The translations under genes and the position numbers were made by a program. Below are positions 41,021 to 51,620 of a stretch of 64,000 nt of DNA, piece by piece. The notes under the pieces are model-generated. The model worked only from the letters and a program-made list of their open reading frames with translations. It had not been told where the DNA came from and searched no databases. Source of the stretch: Colletotrichum lupini (lineage: Eukaryota; Ascomycota; Sordariomycetes; Glomerellales; Glomerellaceae); contig NC_064676.1 in the NCBI RefSeq assembly GCF_023278565.1, positions 4,340,001 through 4,404,000 on the forward strand, written 5' to 3'. Each line of letters opens with the position of its first letter. Positions within the stretch are counted from its first letter, which is position 1.

Positions 41021-43685
41021 TCAAAAGATGAGAACGTGCTCATTCTTGTCATCGCGACTGATCTCGTAACTCAAAATACTATGATCCCGATAATGGAGCA
41101 TAAGCCTGTACCGTCTCGACGCAGGCGACGGCATAGCTGCATCATCAGCACGCAATAGACACCCCGTCGCGCCGCCCTCCTGAATCGGACCAGCAGCGAT
41201 GCCATAGAGTCCCCGAGGCGGCCGACGTCCTGCCTTTTCGTCCGAGAGCGTCGGCAGAACACGGTCAATCCGGAACCCTTGCTTCAGCTTATACCCGTTC
41301 CCCGGGATGTGGTAACGCGAGCGTGTCGGGGTCAGCAATATAGCACGACCCATGGCGGATCCGATCACCACGAGCGACAGCTCCGGGATGTGAAGAATCA
41401 TATTGAGCCGCTCGGAATGCTGCAGTAAGGGGTGAGGGGGGTACATCCAGCTGATCGGGTCCTTGCAGAAGACCGCCGCACCGTCGTCTGGGTTGATACT
41501 GCGCATCTCAATGTCCTCTTCGTAGGTTCGCAAGATGCAGCACCGGTTGCCCAATTCTTCGAGGGCGCTCCTGTCCTGCTCCTTTGTGTTTCGATTCTTT
41601 ACCAGGGGTCGACGAAGATACTGGAGGCGTCCAATGACTGTCGTTGGGGCAACGTACGTTTTGCCATCGTGAGGCGTATAGACCATGTCTAGCCAGGAAG
41701 ATTGGAATTCGCTCATGTCGTAGTTCGGCGTGTTTTTGAAGAAGCTAGAAAGCATCTCAGGCGGCGCAATCTGCGTCATGCCTTCGCCAGACCCAACATT
41801 TTCTTCCGTTGCAGAAAGCGCCTCCTCGATGAAGACGATCTCATTCGCATCCTCTCCGTTGGGCCCACCCACGTCATCATCTTCGCTATCAAAAGCAGAA
41901 GAAGACATATCGTCCCATGCTGCGACCGGAATTTCTTCTCCCTCTTCGCTCCACCCGTCGTCGTCATCGTCTTCGTGATCCGGGGTGAACAGGACCGCAT
42001 TTTGTGTCGCTGGGGCTCCAGGAGGGACAATAGCATTCGCGAGAGGTACAGCACCGCCGTCTACATTATTATCATTGTCGACTGGTGCCGGAGGAGGGGG
42101 AGGAGGCGGCGGCGGTGGAGGCGCCGGAAGTCCGAGAAACTGCTGGTTATTTAGTATAGCAGCTAGGAAAGCTGGCTGTTGATGCTGAAACCATGCCGCT
42201 CCGTGGTGGTGGCCGAACGCTTCAGGTTCCGGCATGCGCTGAGCAATCGGCTCCGCAGGATGATCGCGAATGCGGGAGAGGCCCCGTTGGGTCTCAATCC
42301 ATCGCCCAGCGTGGGAGTTTTTAGCGTTCATGATGTCCGACTCTTCCATGCCCAGGAGGTCTGTCACAGATCGTGCGGGCAGAAAACTCTCGTACGGAAG
42401 GACAATGACGCCCCAGCCCCTGAAATTGGATTAGCAGAGGTGATATTCAAGTGTCCGACGATGGCCTACATTGGATTACGGAACGCCCATTGCCCTTGGA
42501 CGTTAGCTCTGTGCGATATCTTGAACGGCGCCGTTCCGGCCTTCCATATGTCCAAGATCCAGGTCGTCCCGTAGATATCGTTCGCAACAACTTTCTCAGC
42601 GTACCCATGATGGTCGTCCCAGAGAGAGAGATTGGGGATGTTGTGACCCCCTTCACCCAGAGGTATGCAAATCCTCCAATTTCGTTTCCTCTTGAGAACC
42701 GATCTTTCGCAGTGATCCAAGTGTCTCGCATGACAATCCATATCCTCGGGCAAGCGGGAGAGCCCAAAGGCGAAGACGGTGACTTCCCGCTTGTTGGAGC
42801 TAATGGCGATGAGTCGCGACTTTTGATGAATCGCGATGCCCCATGCCGAAATACCCACGTTCTCGCGCAAGAAGTACGTCGGCACCGGATTGGGTTCTCG
42901 ACAACCGGACGCTATGCGCTCGATATACTTTGCAATCTTCCGGACGTAGTACGCGAAAACCGACCCATCGTCGTAGACCGAAACGAGGATTTCCTCTCTC
43001 CCGAGAAACCCGACGGCGATGTGGTTGATCTGATGGGAGAAGCGCAAATTCAGCGTGCCTCCAATATGTCGCGCGATCTTGTCAGGCTTCGTGGCCAGAA
43101 TGAGGTTCGGCTCCCGAGGGAGTGCCTGTTTCGGGACGCCCTTGGGGCGATAGACGAAGATTCGGTTTTCGTACGCAGCGAAGTAGAGCTAGGAGTGGAG
43201 TCCCGTTAGCCAAGTGGTCGTCCCTCACGGCATCCGACGAAGCGGGAAGGGGAGATCCAACATTGTATCTCTGCGACAGAGCTGTCAGGTTGTTCCTAAA
43301 GTACGGCGTCTTCGGTATCTTCCTCTCCAAGGACATTGATTGTGAGCTGCCCGCATCCTCATCCTCGACACCCGTTACAATCTGGTCAGACGGGACGCCC
43401 TGCACAAGGGTGTCATTCTCGATGCCGTTGACGTGGTCGCGCTCGCGTTGCCGGATTACTTCGGTAGCTCCGTCGCCAAACTAAGAAAGTAGAGTCAGCA
43501 TGCAAGTCGATACTAGGAATAGCTGCAGAGGCTTCTCGCGTTGCCCCAAAGAAAACAAAAGCAGAGTTGCAGAGGAAGCAAAGTTGCGTCGTACGTACCC
43601 GATCGACACAGGTCTGGACCTGACACTTCCCCAACACAGCCTCGCGGAAGCCGCGATCATGATACTGACCCTGTTGGCCCGCCAT
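41021..43685 (-). CDS. Crt10-like protein (ribonucleotide reductase regulator family)
   Basis: Four exons in transcription order: 43685-43599, 43480-43229, 43188-42470 and 42419-41021, giving 818 residues in frame. The N-terminal half looks like a beta-propeller: (F/L)YFAAYENRIFVYRPKG, then INHIAVGFLGREEILVSVYDDG and AWGIAIHQKSRLIAISSNKREVTVF, with repeated strands and small loops. The middle carries a poly-Pro run of 12-13 residues, acidic runs (EDDDDD, EDDD) and a disordered linker. The C-terminal block (HIPELSLVVIGSAMGRAILLT) is strongly reminiscent of Crt10, which in yeast affects transcription of RNR genes. Exon 2 could end at 43262 instead, using donor GTTGGA. This gives a 73-bp intron, 11 fewer residues and SQRYN joined directly to LYFAAY. 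The 40-bp intron I list has the better donor (GTGAGG) and a GGCTAAC branch site. Family call from memory of the motif, hence moderate confidence. Confidence 0.8.
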
Positions 43686-44059
43686 CTACCGCACCTTGGA
43701 GTCTTTCTCTCCCTTTCGCCTCGCGCGCAACATACGAGCCGCCCTCCCCTTTGTTGTGGATTTGTCAAAGTATAGAATCTCGAGGCTTTGCCTGTTTCCG
43801 ACGGAAAAAGAAACACACTGCCTTTTGCGACGGTTTGAAAGTGTGTGTATGGCTGCGCGAAGAGAGTTGGGTTGGTGGAAGGTGAGGTCTGGAGAATGGT
43901 CTCTCCTCATTCCCCCCCGCCGCAGCTCATCCGCAGCTTCCCTCTGGCCGCCGTTTGTCGTCAACCCACACACACCACCACCCTCCGGGACCTCCCACCT
44001 CCAACTCACGCGCGCGGCGGCACACCCACTGAGGGGTGTTGCTCCACTTTAATTTGCGG

Positions 44060-44069
44060 TTATCGATAA
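44060..44069. promoter_or_regulatory. TTATCGATAA palindrome, copy 1
   Basis: Perfect 10-bp palindrome, 375 bp upstream of the Crt10-like ATG. An identical copy follows 79 bp further upstream. It contains a GATA core on each strand. Confidence 0.5.
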
Positions 44070-44138
44070 GGTGATGGCCTGATGACGGGACCTGATGGAA
44101 GTCGGGCGGGTGGCACCTGCGTTTTCCATTCCATTGCT

Positions 44139-44148
44139 TTATCGATAA
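44139..44148. promoter_or_regulatory. TTATCGATAA palindrome, copy 2
   Basis: Second identical palindrome, 454 bp upstream of the Crt10-like ATG. A chance 10-mer would be expected about 0.06 times in 64 kb, so the pair is unlikely to be random. Confidence 0.5.
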
Positions 44149-44954
44149 CGGGAGCTTCCACAGAGGATGTTGGGATCACCTTGCCGGGTTGCTTGTCTGG
44201 AGAGGAGGGGTCGATTGTTTCAGCGAGCACGTTTTGCGGGGAGGAAACATTCCAGTGTATACCTTATACGAGGGCAGCAGTACCTACCTCATCCGTGAGC
44301 ATTTATCATCAGGACTTACAGGGCGGTATTGAAAGAAGTCTCTAGTCACGAGTAGTGGTCGTACCTTCAGGCAAAAAGACGGATTAAGCATCAAGGCCAC
44401 GGACATGCCATCCGACCAATTTTCCATCACCACAGCCACTGGAGACCATCCGCTGACCTCTTCATCGTGTCATACCACGTGGACTAGCATAATCAGCGCA
44501 GATAAATCAGTTCATACCTCAGTATCAATGCTTCGCGTCACCTATGGCGGATGCCTCACACGGGACGAGGAAGGAACTGAGAATTCATCCAAGGGACTCC
44601 TTATTCGTTGACTGCGTAGCCATTCATGAATCCAATTGCTTATATCAAAACTGTCATCCTAATCCCAACGTATGGCTATGTTCGCCAATTTTTATGACAT
44701 AATCGTCAGTGACCGTCTAGCTCGTGCCTGACCAAAGCCGGGTATCCGAAGCTGGCACTCCCAGAGTAAAAAAAAACCAAAGTGCCTATAGTAAGAACCA
44801 TTCCATAAAACGCCATTAAGGGGGAGTGGTAAAAAAGGGGGGGAAACATTTTCCATCTCTCGTGTCATCAAATACACATCGTCGCCAAGAGCTCCTCAAT
44901 TCGCGACTCTAGAAGGCACACCTGTTCACCATCCAGCCAAAACTGCGGAGCGCA

Positions 44955-46496
44955 CTACGCCCTCATAATCTCAACCATGTCCTTCATCCGGTAATCCAGC
45001 ACGGGCGTGACCCAGTCGTCCTCGACGAGTGCGTATGTCTCCTTGACGTTATCCTTTGGCTTGCGCGGGTTGACGGCCCAGTACCCGAAATCGGCGTCAA
45101 TGACCTTGAGGTAACGCAGCAGGTTGTTCCAGTAATTGGCGTCGCCGATGCTGGGCTGGTGCGGCGCACCAAACTCGCCCACCCACACGGGCGCGACGTC
45201 GCCCTCGACGAGGTAGGCCCAGTTGTGCCGCATGGCCTTCACAAAGGAGGCGTACGCCCGCTTCGAGTACCGGCCCTCGAGGCTGCCCCAGCCGGACCAG
45301 GCGTACACGTGGGCCGAGTAGACGACGCGGTCGGGCACGTCGAGCACAACGGGCCGCTTCGCGACGCCGGTGAGGTCGTTGCCGGACTCGGTGCCGCCGA
45401 CGATGACGAGCCAGTCCTTGTTCATCTCCAGCAGCCTGTTGCCGGCCTTCTCGGCCGCCGTGGCCCACTTGTCCCAGGTCATTGTGCCCCACACGCCGCG
45501 CACCTCGTTCCGCAGGTCGACGCCGATGACGCCCGGGTTGTCGACAAGGCGGAGCATAATCTTCTCCCAGTGCTGGATCCAGTCTTCTTCGGTCTGCTTG
45601 ATGCGGCACAGCGGGCCGAGGTGGTCGTTGGCCCAGTGGGCGTCGCAGGGGTCGGCGCCGCAGCACCAGGTCGAGTGCGTGATGTGGTTGTTGACGATGA
45701 CGGCGATGCCCGCGTCCGTCAGCGCCGTCACGCAAGCCTCGAATATGTCGAGGGCCTTGAGACCAATCAGGTCCGGGTTGGCGGCGACCAGCTCGGCCGG
45801 GATCGGGGGGTCGGTGATGACCATCTCGTCGCTGTAGGGCAGGCGGACGCTGTTGAAGCCCAGGCCGCGAATGGTCTGCGCAATGACATCGCGGTGCTGG
45901 ACGTCGAGACCGCCGGGGATGTTGAGCTCGTCGCTGGCGCCGTACCAATTGACGGACAGGAGCTTGAAGCGACGTCCCTCCTCGTCAACAATGTCCCGGC
46001 CCTTTGTGTGCAGCGGCAGCGAGTACGCGTCGATGCTGGTCTCCTGGGCCGGAGGTAGTAGGGGCCGCTGCTGGAATAGCTGGGCCTCCGGGTCGGGCAC
46101 CCAGGGGACACCGAGAGCGGCCTCTGCTTTCCACAAGTAGTGGACGTAGCCGCCGAGGAAGACGAGGGACAGTATGAGAAACATTCTAAAGGACGAGAAT
46201 CTGACGAAGCCAAGGTGGCAGGTTCTCTTTCTTAATCTCGAATGTGTTGTTGCTGTTGGTGCAGAAGGCTGGGGTGAGGCTGAGATCTTGCGGAAGAAGA
46301 GGCCGGTGGAGGCTCCATGATCTTCGGTTGTCGCAGAATTGTCTATGCTCGGGAGGTAGACACCACCTCTAGCTGGCGGAGTGCTCGGTTGCTCGATGTC
46401 ATCAATCGGCGTCCCAGGTTGGGGACGTCCCGCGCTCCAGCGCCAAACCCTGGCTGGCGTGCCGGGGTTCAGCTTGAAAATCTCGGAGAACGGCAT
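44955..46496 (-). CDS. membrane-anchored glycoside hydrolase family 5 protein
   Basis: Single exon, 513 residues. The cytosolic N-terminal ~100 residues are Pro/Ser-rich and end in a basic stretch (RLRKR); one membrane span follows at about 101-122 (SSFRMFLILSLVFLGGYVHY), so the enzyme is a type II membrane protein with its catalytic domain outside or in the lumen. The domain starts near residue 160 and is a GH5-type TIM barrel: GFNSVRLPYSD (213-223), IVNNHITHSTWCC (267-279), acid/base Glu331 in DLRNEVRG, and nucleophile Glu441 in WVGEFG. The usual NEP after the acid/base is NEV here. Substrate is probably a beta-glucan or other beta-linked wall or glycolipid glycan; I cannot assign a subfamily. 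The ATG at 46496 was chosen; the codon before it is GTG. Three GATAAG words lie just upstream. Confidence 0.93.
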   Translation of the reverse strand: MPFSEIFKLNPGTPARVWRWSAGRPQPGTPIDDIEQPSTPPARGGVYLPSIDNSATTEDHGASTGLFFRKISASPQPSAPTATTHSRLRKRTCHLGFVRFSSFRMFLILSLVFLGGYVHYLWKAEAALGVPWVPDPEAQLFQQRPLLPPAQETSIDAYSLPLHTKGRDIVDEEGRRFKLLSVNWYGASDELNIPGGLDVQHRDVIAQTIRGLGFNSVRLPYSDEMVITDPPIPAELVAANPDLIGLKALDIFEACVTALTDAGIAVIVNNHITHSTWCCGADPCDAHWANDHLGPLCRIKQTEEDWIQHWEKIMLRLVDNPGVIGVDLRNEVRGVWGTMTWDKWATAAEKAGNRLLEMNKDWLVIVGGTESGNDLTGVAKRPVVLDVPDRVVYSAHVYAWSGWGSLEGRYSKRAYASFVKAMRHNWAYLVEGDVAPVWVGEFGAPHQPSIGDANYWNNLLRYLKVIDADFGYWAVNPRKPKDNVKETYALVEDDWVTPVLDYRMKDMVEIMRA

Positions 46497-46508
46497 CACT
46501 GATGTTCC

Positions 46509-46526
46509 GATAAGATAAGCGATAAG
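46509..46526. promoter_or_regulatory. triple GATAAG cluster at GH5 start
   Basis: GATAAG at 46509-46514, 46514-46519 and 46521-46526, that is three copies in 18 bp, ending 13 bp before the GH5 ATG. It could be a GATA-factor site overlapping the transcription start or, on the transcript, a repeated CUUAUC element. Confidence 0.5.
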
Positions 46527-47127
46527 GTTGGGTTGTGGGACTTGTGGTCCAATCAGTGGAGTCCGGTGTCACCACCTGGAGAGCTGAGGTGAGTCCGCTG
46601 AGAGGCTCCCCTTGGCGGGATCGGGAAGCGGTGGGCTTGTGCGGGAGGTGGTGGTGTCAAGCCGGGCCAAACTAGTCCCTTTCCAGCGCCAGCCCTGCTG
46701 CAAGGACAAAGCCTCAAATCCGACGGACGACGGACGGGGGCTGCAGACTGCAGAGCTTGTCCCGACGATGCCGATAACCTAACAAACGGGCAAGATGACC
46801 TCACACACCTTGAACCTGCCCGTGTTCTGCTTTTGCTTTTGCTTTCTCCCTGTAACGAGGTGTTCCTTACTTTTTGATCTCCTTGAGAGACTTTAGCCTG
46901 AGCAGGGTATAAGAACGTTTCGACCACGTGCTCGGGAACGCAACGCTTCAATGTTCGGACTGCTCTTTTCGTTCCTTCGAGATGTTCCCTTTTCGTCTCG
47001 TTTTGATGTCGTCCGGTGAAACGCTCACCCCGAATACGCGCACAGCCCTTGTAGACGTCAGGCCGTTTCCGTCTTGGCGGTATTGATAGGTTTCTTACTC
47101 TCTGTCTGATTTCCCTTCCCTTCCTTT

Positions 47128-47140
47128 CCCCCCCCCCCCC
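47128..47140. repeat. poly-C run (13 bases) in pyrimidine tract
   Basis: Thirteen C at the end of a C/T-rich stretch in noncoding DNA. Confidence 0.85.
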
Positions 47141-48550
47141 TTCTCGGCCAGGTTCCGCTGCCGTCTCGTTGTTTTCGCTTTCGGTATGTTATTCGATTCC
47201 ACCCAACTTCCAGGCCAAAATCTCAGTACCGTCCTCAGTCGTTGATGGTCGACAGTTCTGAAGCTGACTGAAACGTTTTTGTTCTGTTTCGTAGTTCGTG
47301 GTGGCTTGGATCAAGTGAATTCAGAAACCCAGTCGGTTCAGTATCTGAAACGATAACTTGGTGGATGAGTGTCCTTGTCGTGTAAGCTAGGATCAACAGT
47401 TCGTCGTCGTTGATGCCTCGTCGTCAGAAGTCATGCACACGTTTCGGTCAGAGTCTCTCAGTATAAATGACGAGACTATTTTTTTTGTTACAAGTGTAAG
47501 AAAAAAGGGGGCTACATTCGTACGTGAAAATTCCTTCCTTTTGGAAGCCCAACCTACTTATAATCAAAAGAATGGGCAGATGAGTGAAAAAGTCCGTCCA
47601 CTGCCCGAACAGTCAATCTGCACTTCCCGCTTACATCACATAAGCCTAGCAGAAGTCAAGACCTGGGTCCCTCCGAAGAAGCCGGAGCGGAAGGCATTGG
47701 GATGCAATGGAATTGGATGACATGGCACTTGATCAATGGCTCGCTCCAATGCGATTGCTGAGATTTGTTTGGCCCCCCTCCGCTGCTGCTCCTCGCATCA
47801 CTCGTGAAAACCCCGACCATTCCGCATCTTCCGGGCGGGCTTATCCCATAATCCCACCCACAGCAACACCACCACCACCACCATCCTTGTTCGGTAGTTT
47901 CCTCATGTTTCCACCCATTGGGCCGTTAGGGAACTAAGGACATGCACAATCCGGTACTTGATAAGGCCATCTCGCATTAAATTGTCGCGTGACTCTTCTA
48001 TTTTTCGGACTCTCAACTGCTCCTACATGTCCGTCAATCGTGATTCGTTCCGCCGATCCCGTTCCCTCTCCCGCCCCGATACTGAAGCGCCGAGGCCCAT
48101 GGCCCACATCCATCAATAAGAGAGAGGCTCCCGCCGCCGACCTTCCCACAATCCTTTCCTTCGGGTCTTTAAATTGTGGGGGCAACGTACTCTTCGCATT
48201 CCTTCGCGGCATAAACGAGACCGAGACGCCGACGCTGATATTACATTGATTTTTTCTGACATATTGACATGGCCGACGAGGCCGGTGGTTCCTCCACATT
48301 ACATCATCTTTCTCAAATTCTTCTTACGACACTGATCAGTGTTCATCGTCAGCGCGGATCAGCGCGGGCAAAGATCCAACTTCGGCCGAATCGTGCCGCT
48401 CTTTTTATGTTGTCGGGTATTGTTGCGCGCGCGCTTAAAAGCAGGCGCTTGAAATATGGTTTCGTCCGATTTCAGACGCATTGTTCTCTCCGTTTTTATT
48501 TTTTTTCGTTCTCTTCTTCTCGTTCCGTCATGACCAGCTGCTTCGTCTCA

Positions 48551-50221
48551 TTATATACGGTTCATCCCAAGTGGGTTCATGTCATCGAAGCCGTCCCCTC
48601 GGGATCGTGATTCGGGCCGAGCGTAAGTCGCTCGCGCGTCCCAGGTGGGAGGTGTTTGCGGCGGTCGAGGACTCGAGAACGACCGCATCGGCGGCTGATA
48701 GCGAGCGGTCTGCCCAAAGTAATCCGGCGTTCTTCGTCGTTCGCTGTTGGGACTTACGATGGGGGATTTGACTGGAGAGATTGGTGTTACAACAGCGCTC
48801 GAGTCTCTGGACAGCATCTCGTACGCACGTGTGTCTTTCTTGACATCGTATCTGGCATCCACCGATACGAATTCCTTTTTGTTTCTGCCTAGGCAGGAGC
48901 TGAAAAGGTCCACCCAGCCAAGGACCATGGCCCAGCGACCCAGTAGGAAGAGCAGCCAGATACCATTCATCTGGATCAAGTCAGTCACCCGAGAAAGTGT
49001 ACAGGGCATAGGGGCGCGTCACTTACCGCCAGAAGGATGAGGACCGCCGTAATAGTTGCCTCGTTGACAACCATGTTCTTAGCCTTGTCTAAACACTTCG
49101 TCCTGTCACCTTTGGTGCTGACAAGACAGAGAATCCAAGCCTGGGCTATGCTCTCGTCGTCATGTACTGCCTGGACCGTGTTGTCCTGGAACACGAAGAC
49201 GACAGAGAAGAAGATGACGTCGGCAATGATGATGAGAACAATAGCAATACCTCGCCATTGGAGAGAAATGACACGTCGCACTCGGCGGTATGCTTGACGG
49301 GGGCTCATGGTCTGGATGCTATTGCTGTATGTGGGCAAGCTCGACCCTTCTGTCGACGCACTGTTATCCGCTAGGGAAGCAAGATAGACCTTGATACAAT
49401 ATCCGAAAGTGGCGAATTGGATGATGACCGTGAGACCGGCGAATACCAGCAGAGGTATCCAGAAATCGGCAAGACTGTTCTTGTGGTTGATGTGACAAGT
49501 AGCGCCGAATCGGAACGACACGCCACTGAAGACGAGGGCAACGACGATGCCAACAAGCGGAATGCCCCAGCCCGTAGCTTGGGCAAAAATCATAAAGTTG
49601 CGGCCCACGACAACTTGCCAACAAATCTGGAGATGCAGGGACAACGATCGCAAGAAGACCCACATGACACCGGCCCAGCCTCCGAGCAAGAGAAAGGCCC
49701 CAGAGGCACCACAGACTTTGCTCGACTTCATGCTGTGCGGTGTGATGTCGTTGTAGCATTGCTCCGGTTGATCAGCAAGTGGCACGACAAAGCCAAGCTA
49801 AAGGGGAAGTCAGTCTCCCTCGTCCCTATTCGAAGGGCGGGCTACTTACGTTCATGATGAACACAGCTATTGTCAAGCAAATGCTGAGGTAATGTCTGTA
49901 GGTTTTATCAACAGGCAGAAAAGCCCATGATATCAGGAGGAAGAGACAGCATGCTGCGCTAGCGACGCAGACCCAGTTGGCTGCCGTCGTCAGAGTGTTG
50001 AAGTAATCCGGGTAGACCCAGTCCGTAAGCGGGCAGGGCAAGCAACACTGTAAGGTCGCGGTCAAGTTTTGGCATAGCCGGCCTTCGATAACTATGAAAG
50101 GTCAACAACTTGACCCGTCATGCTGTAGCTCATCAAACTTACACCCTTCGTCGATTGGAAACAAGCTCGCAGAGTAGAATGGGATGGGGCAGCCTCCCCT
50201 TGCGAGAGATTCGTTGGCCAT
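48551..50221 (-). CDS. seven-transmembrane receptor-like protein (fungal GPCR, GprM/class VII-like)
   Basis: Four exons in transcription order: 50221-50143, 50091-49850, 49797-49027 and 48970-48551. They give 503 residues. A Cys-rich outer N-terminus of about 60 residues (GCFIEGRLCQNLTATLQCCLP region, with one N-glycosylation sequon NLT) precedes seven hydrophobic segments at about 62-84, 93-113, 137-160, 172-195, 210-230, 285-307 and 350-370. The third internal loop holds SPRQAYRRVRRVISLQW, a basic stretch suited to G-protein contact. The C-terminal tail (~130 residues) is Ser/Pro/Arg-rich, with many SP/TP sites. This layout fits the fungal receptors grouped as class VII (GprM/GprN of Aspergillus, distantly like secretin-type receptors). 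Family assignment is from layout and recollection, so the precise class is uncertain; the ligand is unknown. A transporter is unlikely given a single block of seven spans. Confidence 0.83.
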
Positions 50222-51483
50222 GGTCGAATTATAGCTGACGGGCGACTGAAATATGTACGGCCGTTCGAATTTCCGTTCGTTGTCGAGTCGGGCAGCCGCT
50301 TGATGATGGTCCTGTTCTAGTGGCCAATACTACTTTGGACAATGCGTGTACGAGTATCGCAGTATAGCAATGGTGCTCAAGCGTAGTGATATATCGTAGC
50401 AGTGATGATCGTAGTCCTGACGGCTGTTTTCGGTGTCGGATGCCCTCTAAATGGCGTGTAGTTTGAACAATTTCCCCAAGTGACGTCCTCAGTCCCGCTG
50501 AAGTTCAAGTCTTGTCTTTACTTGAACCGTATTCCCAGATATTCGTATATGTTCCGGCGAACTAGGTAGGGCGAGCGGCGTCTAAGTTGTCGGCGAGATT
50601 TTGCAGCATGGGACAGAGACGTCTCTGGCTATATCGCTACCGTCATGGTCCGTAATTGGAGGACAGGTCAGGGCGATGCCGGTTGATGGTAGCGTAGCAA
50701 CAGCAACTCGGGGTATCAAGGAGAGACGTGAGCAGAAGCAACGACGAAGGAGCCCAGAACCGATCAAGAGGACCCTCGAGTGAAAAGAAGGAGGGTGGGA
50801 CATCATTATGTACATCGATGCGTGGGCTACTGGGTAGTGTCCGTTCAACTTTCTGCAGAGGCGTGCGGGTGTGTGGTGTCTGTCTGTCTGTCTCTCTCCT
50901 TCACTCGGGCGCTCTGGTGTGTACTTCGTAGTGTACTCCGTACCATCAGGTTCAACCAGTCGCGGCGCTGGTCCCGGGGTCCAGGCCAGAGATGCTGGGG
51001 TACCACGACTCCACGGACCAGGCAGGACTCGGGAACGGGTATTTTGCGTGTGATGGGTCGGCCAACTCTGGGACTGACATGGGCAGGCTACTTCGTACAG
51101 TATAGTTGGGCGTGGACAGGGGCCAATTAGGGACATAGACTAGGTGACGATGATGGGCGTCCTTGTAGGAAAAATTCCGACGACCCTCTCTGGCGGCGAC
51201 GGTGGGACGGAACTCAGCGAGCTTCGCGTGAGGCGATGCATCGTCGTCTGCATGCCCTATTGGGGAGGCGACAGTCTTCATGGCAGGGGTGTGGAGGTTA
51301 GCGTGAGAATGGAATTGAGGGATTGATGGACCAGGCCCAGGATGGAAGAGAGGCACAGGCACAGCAAGAGGAGAGGAGGGTTTTCATGGCCTTCCATTGT
51401 GTTGTTGGATTCGAGGGACGCTAGGAGGGAGGGTGAAGTCTGGTGGGGTAGGGTGTGGATTTGATGGCCGCCGACCAGGGACT

Positions 51484-51620
51484 GGGAAGGGGAAAAAGAA
51501 AAAAGAAAAAAGAAGCACCAAAAGGAGAGGAGAATTGGAAGAGGAGGAGCGCTTGGTGCAATAAGCAGAGGGACGGACGCAGGAGATGGAGGAAGAGGAG
51601 GAGGAGGAAAGCCTGAAAGA
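51484..51620 (+). repeat. purine-rich low-complexity tract
   Basis: Mostly A/G on the plus strand (gggaaaaagaaaaaagaaaa, later gaggaagaggaggaggagga). No coding meaning seen. Confidence 0.7.

Larger units (their letters stand above)
43686..44954. other. spacer upstream of Crt10-like gene / downstream of GH5 gene
   Basis: 1.27 kb, no gene supported. The proximal part (43900-44040) is C-rich, suggesting a leader or promoter. It holds the two TTATCGATAA palindromes. The distal part (44600-44950) is AT-richer and probably contains the 3' UTR of the GH5 gene. Confidence 0.6.
46497..48550. other. GH5 promoter and GPCR-like 3' flank
   Basis: 2.05 kb, no gene supported. It contains the triple GATAAG next to the GH5 start, a pyrimidine-rich tract (47100-47145) with a 13-base C run, and AT-richer DNA at 47440-47560. 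The leader of the GH5 gene is probably long, but no start site can be read. Confidence 0.55.

Noticed and set aside
45159..46058. 299-codon open frame antisense to the GH5 gene
   Set aside because: Mirrors the GC-rich GH5 exon. No recognisable motif, while the minus strand has both GH5 catalytic Glu blocks.
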